NCBI GenBank assembly: GCA_020350085.1
Contig: CP070706.1
Location: 1,182,124-1,187,799 of the forward strand
Source: Acidobacteriota bacterium
GTDB lineage: Bacteria; Acidobacteriota; Polarisedimenticolia; J045
Length of the DNA stretch: 5,676 bases
Direction of reading: 5' to 3'
Part shown: positions 1 through 5,676 of the stretch, piece after piece
Position numbering within the stretch: position 1 is the first letter of the stretch
How the letters are laid out: the number at the start of each line of letters is the position of its first letter
The notes under the pieces: generated by a model
Database searches by the model: none
The model's input: only the letters and a program-made list of their open reading frames with translations
Told to the model about the DNA's origin: nothing
Translations under genes and position numbers: made by a program

Positions 1-2170
1 CCGAAGCCGCGTCGCCCGCCGCCTCGGCCTCCTTAGGTGAATCCGGAGACGCTTTCCGGGCGCGCACAGGCAGGATCCCGAGGATTCCATCCGAAGCGCC
101 AGACTGCCCCCGGCTCTGCCACCATTCCGTGGTCATCCCCACCTTGAGCGGTTGATCGGTACGTGCCGTCACGAACAAGAACTCACCGGGCGTTTTCGCC
201 AGGCTCGGCAGAGCGACCGAGACCGTCGCGCAGAAAGCGCCGTCGGCGTCCGGCATCGACAAGAAAGCCATCGTGGAGTCGATCCGTCCCCCTCCGATAG
301 GCCGACCCTGCTCGTCGATCGACAGCAGGAAATGGGCTACCGTTGACGGTGCTGCTGCGGCGTCCGGACCACAAAGCACGTAGCGTGCGGCCATCGGATA
401 GCTCGCATCGACCTCATCGGCAGGAGGCACGCGGACCCAAGGCAGGTTTTCGTCCTGAAAGCCGGTCGCGACCAGACCGTTTTTCCAGTAAAGGTCGGAA
501 GGGCTCGCGGCCTCCAGATGCAGGTCGTGTGCTTCCCAGTCCTCGCGGGGCTTCGACCATACGAGCAGCTGACTGGTCGCTGCGCCGACACGGCCGCTAT
601 TGAGATCGACAACAGATACGCGTGCCCTGTAACCGGCGTCCTTGTCGATCTCGCAATCGAGCTCGATGATCAGTCCGTCGCGCGTGTCTTCGGCAGGCAG
701 TTCACTCACACGGATCGGGAAAGGCTTCGAGAACTCGTTGGCAATGTTGCAGACGGGCCGAGGCGTCACCTCACCGAGTCGTTCGACGACCGCTGCGATG
801 ACCAGCTTGGCTTCGTAGCCCCCTGCCTCGGGAAGAAAGGACAGCTCGCGCAGTGGGATACGCATCCGGATCGGGACCCTTCGCTTCGAGCCTTCCCCCA
901 CGGCGGCGAAACCGAGTCCGGCCTGGATCGGAAAGTCCGAGAAGTCTTCCGGCGAGACCAGGGCAGCAAGCTGATCGTTTTCTACGCGCTCCTCGTCACC
1001 GAGTAATGTGACGCGAGTCGGGGCGAGGACGTTCGCCTTCCACAGATCCGGGTACTTGTCGGTATTGAGCGTGACGTCGATCTTGTAGCTCTTGCTGCGG
1101 CTCTTGGACTTCGAGACGGGAACGCTGATCAAGTAGTAGCAGGACAGCTGCTCGCGGGCTTTCTCGAACGTCACGTCGAGGTTGTTCGTCCGCCGAACTA
1201 CGCCTCCCCCCGTGTCCATGCCGAGCGCGGCGAGCATATCGTTGGAGCCACTCTCCTCGATGTCGAGCGCCGAGGCGTCGACCGTGAAGAACTGGAAACG
1301 GCTCTGGCGCGCCAGCTCGACCAATTGATTCACCTCACGGGTCATCACGTCGAAACGAGAGATACTGAAGGCCGACGAGGAGAACAACACGACCGTTTTT
1401 CTGCCCGTGATGTGCCGATTGGCGCGTAGGATCCCCTCGATCGCGCCACAGCTCGAGCGCGGGTCGTGCGATTTGAGTGCATCGGTAATGGTGTCCTCGA
1501 ATTCGACGCTCGCTCCGGGAGTCAGCCCATCGGGAGTGTCGTCGCCCGGGAACTCGGCCTCGGGGAACACCTCCTCGAATACGGACGGAGCGTCGAATTC
1601 GGCAAAGGGGTCGCTCGTGTCCACGCTGCGCCAACTGACGGCACGCAGCTTGTCTGCTACGGTCCGAAGCACTTCCGGGTTGCGGGTGAACCCCTCCGTC
1701 ATCAGCTCGACTCTGCGGCCGTAGCCGTAGACCTTGTACATCTCACCGAATCGCGCCGGGTCGTCGGCAAGAGTAGCGATCGTTTCGGAAATCCGATTGC
1801 GCGAGGCTGCATCGAGGTAGTTGAAATCGACGATGATGATCACGGGGTGGTCCGGCCGCACGGGCGGGGCAGCCTCGGCCTCGGTTGCAGCTGGCTCGGG
1901 CTCACGGGCCTGACAAAAGCGATCGAGCCGCGTTCGCTCGAGCTGCTGCCCGCCGAGCCGCTCGTTGTCCACACGGATCTTGAAGTGGTCGAGGGTCAGC
2001 AGCGGGATGACGAAGTCCTCATCGCTCGGAGGCGGATCGACCTTCACGTCCACCTGCAGCAAGCGCACCTCCACCTCTTCCGTGATCGTCGTTTCTTTCG
2101 GAGTCTCCTGCGCAAGCGCCACACCGCCCGCCAAGGCCAGCACTCCCAGGATCCATGCCGTTCGTCTCAT
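1..2170 (-). CDS. Secreted VWFA-related (acidobacterial-type) protein, partial at the C-terminus
   Basis: The frame is open from an ATG at 2168-2170 to the left edge, at least 723 codons with no stop, so the C-terminus lies outside the window. The start is supported by GGAGGT (2177-2182), 6 bases upstream. Residues 1-20 form a signal peptide (MRRT, a hydrophobic core, then ALA before Gln21), so the protein is probably exported. A von Willebrand A-like fold spans about residues 108-350: strand HPVIIIVDF (about 108-116), strand RKTVVLFSSS (about 257-266), strand FQFFTVDASA (about 292-301), then DTGGGVVRRTNNLD and QLSCYYLISV (about 342-350). The last two segments match the ends of TIGR03436 domains, whose function is unknown. 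The metal site looks lost: DFNYL stands where DxSxS is expected, and Ser replaces the second Asp. A Ser/Lys/Arg run follows (353-361). Residues ~365-700 are probably beta-rich and unrecognised; the tail at the edge is Ala/Glu/Pro-rich. The family call is fairly sure, the role unknown. Confidence 0.85.
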   Translation of the reverse strand, partial: MRRTAWILGVLALAGGVALAQETPKETTITEEVEVRLLQVDVKVDPPPSDEDFVIPLLTLDHFKIRVDNERLGGQQLERTRLDRFCQAREPEPAATEAEAAPPVRPDHPVIIIVDFNYLDAASRNRISETIATLADDPARFGEMYKVYGYGRRVELMTEGFTRNPEVLRTVADKLRAVSWRSVDTSDPFAEFDAPSVFEEVFPEAEFPGDDTPDGLTPGASVEFEDTITDALKSHDPRSSCGAIEGILRANRHITGRKTVVLFSSSAFSISRFDVMTREVNQLVELARQSRFQFFTVDASALDIEESGSNDMLAALGMDTGGGVVRRTNNLDVTFEKAREQLSCYYLISVPVSKSKSRSKSYKIDVTLNTDKYPDLWKANVLAPTRVTLLGDEERVENDQLAALVSPEDFSDFPIQAGLGFAAVGEGSKRRVPIRMRIPLRELSFLPEAGGYEAKLVIAAVVERLGEVTPRPVCNIANEFSKPFPIRVSELPAEDTRDGLIIELDCEIDKDAGYRARVSVVDLNSGRVGAATSQLLVWSKPREDWEAHDLHLEAASPSDLYWKNGLVATGFQDENLPWVRVPPADEVDASYPMAARYVLCGPDAAAAPSTVAHFLLSIDEQGRPIGGGRIDSTMAFLSMPDADGAFCATVSVALPSLAKTPGEFLFVTARTDQPLKVGMTTEWWQSRGQSGASDGILGILPVRARKASPDSPKEAEAAGDAAS

Positions 2171-2207
2171 GGCCGCACCTCCGGATCGCAGATAGACCCG
2201 AAGATGG

Positions 2208-2236
2208 AGGGTAGAGCGTGGGAGCCGGTCTATCAA
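2208..2236 (-). promoter_or_regulatory. Possible sigma70-type promoter for the VWFA-related gene
   Basis: On the minus strand, TTGATA (complement of 2231-2236) is five of six matches to the -35 consensus. It is followed after 17 bases by TACCCT (complement of 2208-2213), a poor -10 with three of six matches. Transcription would begin near 2201, giving a leader of about 30 bases that carries the GGAGGT ribosome site of the gene starting at 2170. The spacing fits, but the -10 is weak, so this is a guess from position and spacing. Confidence 0.25.
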
Positions 2237-2239
2237 TCG

Positions 2240-2302
2240 GACGGGCGCTTCGAAAGGATCGATGGCCGGCTTTCCGGGATCACCGGTCGGCTGGCCCAGG
2301 GG
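2240..2302 (+). repeat. Three degenerate 21-base tandem units encoding heptads on the plus strand
   Basis: Three consecutive 21-base units (2240-2260, 2261-2281, 2282-2302) read DGRFERI, DGRLSGI and TGRLAQG on the plus strand. Units 1 and 2 match at about 12 of 21 bases and units 2 and 3 at about 14 of 21. Several differences are synonymous: GAC/GAT for Asp, GGG/GGC/GGT for Gly, CGC/CGG for Arg. They lie in a 51-codon frame from ATG 2204 to TAG 2359. That frame has no clear ribosome site and continues open upstream across the antisense of the VWFA gene. The pattern resembles the heptads of small coiled-coil proteins. It could be a remnant of such a gene, a real small ORF, or chance in GC-rich DNA. 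Confidence 0.3.
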
Positions 2303-2404
2303 TTCCGTTGGGGGGACGGCACGCTCGCTGGCTCTCGCGTCGACCGCAAGGCTAACTAGCTGAGACCCAGTCGCTTGGCGCTGGCGATGGCGAAAGCAAG
2401 GTGA

Positions 2405-2605
2405 TCAGCCGCGCCGGACCGAGCAGGTGTTCCAGCCGAAGACTCGATACAGCGGGCAGGAGCCGACCAAGCCCGTCGCGAGGGGGACGACACCGATCAC
2501 GCCGATGAAACGCATCGGCCCTTCGAGCGCCACGATCAGAGATAGCAATGCGATTCCGACGATGACTCTGAAAGCGCGATCCACTGTGCCGCAGTTCTCG
2601 TCCAT
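2405..2605 (-). CDS. YgaP-like DUF2892 small inner-membrane protein
   Basis: This 66-residue protein starts at ATG 2603-2605, with a strong ribosome site GAGGAGGT (complement of 2611-2618) 5 bases upstream. It has two hydrophobic helices, about residues 12-27 and 33-49. The C-terminal signature GSCPLYRVFGWNTC (48-61) is typical of the transmembrane domain of E. coli YgaP and of stand-alone DUF2892 proteins. In YgaP this domain follows a rhodanese domain involved in sulfur transfer; no rhodanese is fused here. Cysteines at 5, 50 and 61 could be redox or persulfide sites, which is inference. The length is normal for stand-alone members. The gene lies 134 bases downstream of the symporter on the same strand, so co-transcription is possible. 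A longer minus-strand frame covering 2352-2729 is Arg/Ser-rich and is not used. Confidence 0.88.
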   Translation of the reverse strand: MDENCGTVDRAFRVIVGIALLSLIVALEGPMRFIGVIGVVPLATGLVGSCPLYRVFGWNTCSVRRG

Positions 2606-2739
2606 TGGGAACCTCCTCGATCGCTGCGCGACGACTCGCAGCGGAGTCTGCTGAACGCGAAGCGTAGTCTATCCCAAGGCGGCAGGTGCCGTCTCTCTCT
2701 CGTCTCACGGGTGAGGCTCCCTCGCGCATGACGAGTTGG

Positions 2740-4266
2740 TCATGCCCGCAGCGTCCTTCGTACGAGCCATCGATTCAGCAGGATCAGCACCAACGCTACG
2801 GCGCCCCATTGAACCACGCAGGTCATCACGCTGTAAGGGGCGAGCGGATTGAACCAGGACTCCGGCGCGTATAGCGTAGCGGATTGATACAGCCACCAGA
2901 CCAGCAGGGCGATCGCCTGCATCGGCACGAGATACCGAATCACGACGTCCCAACCTCGCCCTGCGCTCCAATCTCCTGGCGTGCCGTCGACGTGCTGTTC
3001 CCGAAACTGCTGCGCACCTTGCCGTATGACAGCGAAGGCGACGAACCCGCCCGAGATCATCAAACCGACGCCCCAGACGAAGTCCTGATTGCCGAGAAAA
3101 CCGAGATGGATGGCCGAGGGGATGCCGAGCGCGAATCCGACCCCGCCAACAGCGATGATCGCTCGCGAGCGACGCATGCCGGCATCGACGAGGCTGCGGG
3201 TGGCAAGCTCGATCATCGAGATCAGCGAGCTGAACGCGGCGAAGGAAAGGCCGAGAAAAAACAGCATCGCCAACACGCGTCCCAGCGGCAAGCGGGCGAA
3301 AAGCTGCGGCATCCATATGAAAGTCAGCCCGGTCGAAGCGGGGCCGGAGTCTTTCATCACTTGCAGCACGTCGGCTCTGGGCATCTGACTGCCGAGCACG
3401 GCGAAAACGATGCCGAACACCGTCACCGCCGCCATCAGCGAGACGACGTTGTTGCCCACACCCGTGATGAAGGCGTTCTTGACGATTCCCTGCTGCCGGC
3501 GCATGTAAGCTCCGTAGGTCAGGATCAGTCCCCAACCGGCGCCGGTATCCCACGCGTTTTGCGTTAGAGCTTCGAGCCAGACGCGCGGCTTGGCCAGCAG
3601 GTCCCACTGTGGTGTAAAGAGGAATCTGAGGCCGTCGCTCGCACCCTCGAGCGTCACGGCGCGCGCCACTGCGATCAGCACCACCGTCAGCAGCGCGGGA
3701 ATGAGCACCATGTTCACGCGTTCGATCGAGCGGACACCCTTCCATACGGCGAGCGCGCCGAGAACGATCGCCACGGCGTGAAACACAATCGGGCCACCGC
3801 CGGCTTGAAACAGGTCCCATAGTCGCTGCGATGCTTCGAGATCAACGGGCAGAGAATGCAGCAGCGTCTCCGTGAAGTAGAACAGACACCAGCCGGCAAC
3901 CACCGAGTAGTAAAACATGATCGCCGTCGCCACGAAGCCGACGAAGGCACCCATCCAGGCGAAACGCTCGCCAGCGAGCTTGGCGAACGTCCCGACGACG
4001 CCCATGCGGCCCCGCTTGCCGAGCGCGTATTCGGCGACGATCAGTGGAACGCTCCACAGCAGCAGGAAGACGACCCACGCGATCAAGAAGGCGCCGGCTC
4101 CGTGCTCACCGCCGTTCTGCGCGGCGATGCGCGGAAATCGCCAGATGTTGCCCGTTCCGACCGCAATGCCCAAAACGCTCAGCAGCAGGCCGAGCCGGGA
4201 GGAGAATCGCTGGTCTTGGTGAGCCGGCATCCGTTGATCCGCAGTCTGAACGGGAAGCCGCATCAT
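2740..4266 (-). CDS. Sodium-dependent transporter, neurotransmitter:sodium symporter (SNF/NSS) family
   Basis: This is an inner-membrane symporter that should couple uptake of a small substrate to a sodium gradient; the substrate cannot be told from sequence. It has 508 residues from ATG 4264-4266 and about 12 membrane helices, a full-length LeuT-type protein. Helix 1 (about 25-45) carries the family motif GIAVGTGNIWRFP. By alignment to LeuT by eye, sodium-site residues Gly20, Ala22, Val23 and Asn27 and gate residue Arg30 are kept (Gly33, Ala35, Val36, Asn40, Arg43 here). Helix 8 has Ala343, Ser346 and Ser347 at the positions of Ala351, Thr354 and Ser355. In helix 6, NAWDTGAGWG puts Asp240 where LeuT has Thr254, a sodium-1 ligand. 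An EHGA insertion follows NGG after helix 1. The start is uncertain: TTG 4290, ATG 4263 and ATG 4230 are alternatives. Only 4230 has even a weak GGA 7 bases upstream, and it would still keep all of helix 1. Confidence 0.95.
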   Translation of the reverse strand: MMRLPVQTADQRMPAHQDQRFSSRLGLLLSVLGIAVGTGNIWRFPRIAAQNGGEHGAGAFLIAWVVFLLLWSVPLIVAEYALGKRGRMGVVGTFAKLAGERFAWMGAFVGFVATAIMFYYSVVAGWCLFYFTETLLHSLPVDLEASQRLWDLFQAGGGPIVFHAVAIVLGALAVWKGVRSIERVNMVLIPALLTVVLIAVARAVTLEGASDGLRFLFTPQWDLLAKPRVWLEALTQNAWDTGAGWGLILTYGAYMRRQQGIVKNAFITGVGNNVVSLMAAVTVFGIVFAVLGSQMPRADVLQVMKDSGPASTGLTFIWMPQLFARLPLGRVLAMLFFLGLSFAAFSSLISMIELATRSLVDAGMRRSRAIIAVGGVGFALGIPSAIHLGFLGNQDFVWGVGLMISGGFVAFAVIRQGAQQFREQHVDGTPGDWSAGRGWDVVIRYLVPMQAIALLVWWLYQSATLYAPESWFNPLAPYSVMTCVVQWGAVALVLILLNRWLVRRTLRA

Positions 4267-4328
4267 CCGCGGATCGTGCTCGTGAGACAAGAGGTACCAG
4301 ACTCAGGCGGCCATTCTCCCCGTCGCGC

Positions 4329-5222
4329 TCAGTAACGGAAGCCGCGGAAATCGACGCGGAACAAGATCGAGTACAGCACCGGGACAAACCCGAGCGTGAG
4401 CAGCGTCGCAAACGCCAGCCCCGCGATGATCGCGACGGCCATCGGCTCCCACATCGGACCGCCGCCGAGATACAGAGGAAGCAGCCCGCCGATGGTGGTG
4501 AGCGTCGTGAGCACGATCGGTCGCAGTCGCCGCTGGGCGGCGGAGACGATGGCGCGCGCCGGGTCGAGACCCTCGGCGAGCTCGATCTGAATCCGGTCGA
4601 TCAAGACGATCGCGTTGTTGATGACGATACCGGCCAAAGACACGATGCCGAGCAGCGTCATGAAGCCGAAGTAGGAGCGAAACAGGATCAGACCGATCAC
4701 CACGCCGATCAGGCCGAGCGGGATCGTGGTGAGGATGATCAGTGGCTTGCGAGCCGAATTGAACTGCACGACCAGCAGTAAGATGATGATCAGGCCGGCC
4801 GTCAGCAGCAGCTCGCTGATCGACGCGTTCGCCTTGCCTGAGCTCTCGACCTCCCCGCCGATCTCCCACAGATAGCCGCGCGGCCATGCTTGCGCTTGCT
4901 CTTCAAGCCAGGGCGTCAGCGCGGCGGTAATCTCTGCCGCTGTCACCTCTGGCGCGAGGTCCGACTCGACGGTGATGGTTCTCAAGCCACCACGACGCAT
5001 GATCTTCGACGGCTCCCACTCAAATATGACGTCGGCCACCTGCTGCAGTGGTACGGAGCGGCCGGTGGTCTGCGAGTAGACGTTGAGCGTGTCGAGCTTG
5101 CCCAGATCCTGACGATCCGCGGCGACGGAGCGCAGGACGACCGGGATGATGTCCTCATCCTCGCGAAGCTCCGTCGTGGTGACGCCGCTCAGAAGTGGTG
5201 CCCACCCCGAAATCTGGACCAC
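4329..5222 (-). pseudogene. RND efflux permease, C-terminal remnant truncated by an IS element
   Basis: This is the last part of an inner-membrane RND pump (AcrB/HAE1-like, normally over 1000 residues). The readable frame has 297 codons from a GTG at 5220-5222, but the first nine codons come from the adjoining IS end. RND-like sequence starts at residue 10 (LLSGVTTTELRE), so the gene body ends near 5195. Residues 10-130 are the end of the second porter domain (IIPVVLRS, VPLQQVADV). Helices 8-12 follow: about 134-156, 159-181, 187-209, 235-253 and 261-288. Motifs include GIVINNAIVLID in helix 10 and RLRPIVLTTLTTIGGLLP in helix 11. Helix 10 has Asn202 where AcrB has the proton-relay Lys940; the helix 11 Thr seems kept. 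Helices 1-7 and most of the porter region are missing, so it cannot pump. It ends 37-62 bases before the symporter start, same strand. A possible second half of the gene would lie beyond the IS, outside the window. Confidence 0.85.
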
Positions 5223-5270
5223 TGGATTACGTTAGGATTTCCGCTTGGTTAGCCAAGAGAGGGTGACCAG

Positions 5271-5582
5271 ATGCGGAGATCGCGATTCACGGACGAGCAG
5301 ATCGCTTACGCGCTGCGCCAGGTGGAGACGGGCACGGCTGTGGTGGAGGTCTGCCGGAAGCTAGGAGTTTCCGAGCAGACGTTCTATCGCTGGAAGAAGC
5401 GCTTTGGCGGGTTGGGCGTGAGCGAGTTGCGCGAGCTGCGGCAGCTTCGGGAAGAAAACCGGCGTCTCAAGCGGATGGTGGCGGATCTGAGCTTGGACAA
5501 GCAGATGGTCAGGGAAGTCATCGAAAAAAGCTCTGAGTCCGGCGCGCAAAAGGGAGCTTTCGGAGTGGATGAGGGCGCGTAG
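5271..5582 (+). CDS. IS3-family transposase OrfA (HTH protein), C-terminus probably frameshifted
   Basis: OrfA is the DNA-binding subunit of IS3-type transposase; it recognises the element ends and supplies the N-terminus of the OrfAB fusion. The start is ATG 5271 with GAGAGGG (5257-5263) 7 bases upstream. Residues 5-45 form the helix-turn-helix (RFTDEQIAYALR, then VCRKLGVSEQTFYRWKKRFG). Residues 52-75 form a leucine-zipper-like coiled coil (L56, L59, L66, L73), followed by LDKQMVREVIEK (75-86), the usual sequence just before the frameshift site. From residue 87 on the protein reads SSESGAQKGAFGVDEGA, which is unlike the family. If the A-tract at 5524-5529 had 8 A instead of 6, OrfA would end in EKKL and OrfB would lie in the -1 frame, the standard arrangement. 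The real OrfA is therefore probably ~88 residues. Confidence 0.85.
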   Translation: MRRSRFTDEQIAYALRQVETGTAVVEVCRKLGVSEQTFYRWKKRFGGLGVSELRELRQLREENRRLKRMVADLSLDKQMVREVIEKSSESGAQKGAFGVDEGA

Positions 5583-5676
5583 TGTCCGAAAACCCGAACG
5601 CCTTCTAGCGCAACGACTTACGGCTCGGCTTTCCGATCCGTCGCAGCCGTCCCGCGCCCCGGCCGGCGGTCCACGC
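5524..5676 (+). pseudogene. IS3-family transposase OrfB, N-terminal fragment with broken frame
   Basis: In the frame starting at 5524 (+1 relative to OrfA as written, not the expected -1) the sequence reads KKALSPARKRELSEWMRAR up to 5580, a recognisable start of IS3 OrfB (the DDE transposase part). The expected continuation (a VSERRAC-like segment, then a YR-containing segment) is not readable in any one frame after 5580. Short pieces appear in different frames: VSE in the frame at 5583, ERLLAQ in the original frame, and FRSVAA later in a third frame. This fits several small indels. The DDE catalytic region would lie beyond the window. Either the copy is decayed or the sequence has indel errors near a contig end. 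Confidence 0.55.

Larger units (their letters stand above)
5196..5676 (+). mobile_element. IS3-family insertion sequence, left end, incomplete at the window edge
   Basis: RND-like coding sequence ends at about 5195 and is followed by TGGTGCCCACCCCGAAATCT (5196-5215), which starts with TG as IS3-family ends do. OrfA begins at 5271 and an OrfB-like start follows near 5524. The right end, its inverted repeat and any target-site duplication are outside the window, so the exact left boundary is an inference within a few bases. The element is inserted opposite in direction to the RND gene it interrupts. The OrfA/OrfB junction is damaged (see OrfA and OrfB entries), so this copy may be inactive or mis-sequenced. 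Confidence 0.8.

Noticed and set aside
518..1006. Plus-strand 162-codon open frame
   Set aside because: It is antisense to the VWFA-related coding sequence, whose protein reads continuously through it with sensible motifs; no family resemblance.
1466..2359. Plus-strand 297-codon open frame
   Set aside because: It lies mostly antisense to the VWFA-related gene, has no domain or ribosome site, and is the mirror of GC-rich codon bias. Only its last ~50 codons, outside the VWFA gene, are discussed separately.
2370..2404. Possible hairpin just after the DUF2892 stop
   Set aside because: GCTT/AAAGC arms pair poorly and no U-tract follows on the minus strand.
2680..2691. CGGCA-GG-TGCCG palindrome in the gap between the symporter and DUF2892 genes
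   Set aside because: Too short and with too small a loop to be a terminator or a recognisable operator; short GC palindromes are expected here by chance.
2704..2715. CTCAC-GG-GTGAG inverted repeat just after the symporter stop, considered as a terminator
   Set aside because: The stem is 5 bp with a 2-base spacer and there is no T-run downstream on the minus strand; not a convincing intrinsic terminator.
2884..3567. Plus-strand 227-codon open frame
   Set aside because: Antisense shadow of the symporter, hydrophilic and without recognisable motifs.
2705..3820. Minus-strand 371-codon open frame
   Set aside because: It is an Arg-rich alternative frame of the symporter, which has clear family motifs in its own frame.
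4044..4781. Plus-strand 245-codon open frame
   Set aside because: Highly charged Arg/Asp/Glu-rich composition antisense to the symporter and RND genes; no signal of a real protein.

Overview
The window is GC-rich and tightly packed, and it looks like Acidobacteriota or a relative. The main pointer is the large exported protein at the left edge, which resembles the VWFA-related family (TIGR03436) that is expanded in Acidobacteriota. The taxon is an inference from one family. Nothing here is a ribosomal or universal marker.

Layout, left to right. (1) Positions 1-2170, minus strand: a secreted VWFA-related protein of at least 723 residues. It runs off the left edge and has no stop codon in the window. 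(2) Positions 2171-2404: a 234-base gap with a possible promoter for that gene and a 21-base (heptad-coding) degenerate tandem repeat readable on the plus strand. (3) Positions 2405-2605, minus: a 66-residue YgaP-like (DUF2892) two-helix membrane protein. (4) Positions 2740-4266, minus (possible TTG start at 4290): a complete neurotransmitter:sodium symporter (SNF family) protein with an aspartate at a sodium-site position. (5) Positions 4329 to about 5195, minus: the last ~290 residues of an RND efflux permease, cut off at its 5' side by an insertion sequence. (6) About 5196 to the right edge, plus: the left end of an IS3-family element with OrfA and the beginning of OrfB.

The minus-strand genes from the RND permease to the DUF2892 gene run in the same direction with gaps of 38-133 bases, so RND remnant, symporter and DUF2892 gene could once have shared a transcript. 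There is no sign that they form one pathway. The clear event is the IS insertion that broke the RND gene. The IS copy looks damaged too: its homopolymer frameshift site has 6 A, where an 8-A tract would restore the usual OrfA/OrfB arrangement, and the OrfB frame cannot be followed beyond ~19 codons. This is either decay or sequencing error near a contig end.

I see no CRISPR array, RNA gene, phage module or convincing new multi-gene system. The items most worth a second look are the aspartate-bearing symporter, the metal-site-less VWFA-like protein, the broken RND gene and the small heptad-repeat ORF.
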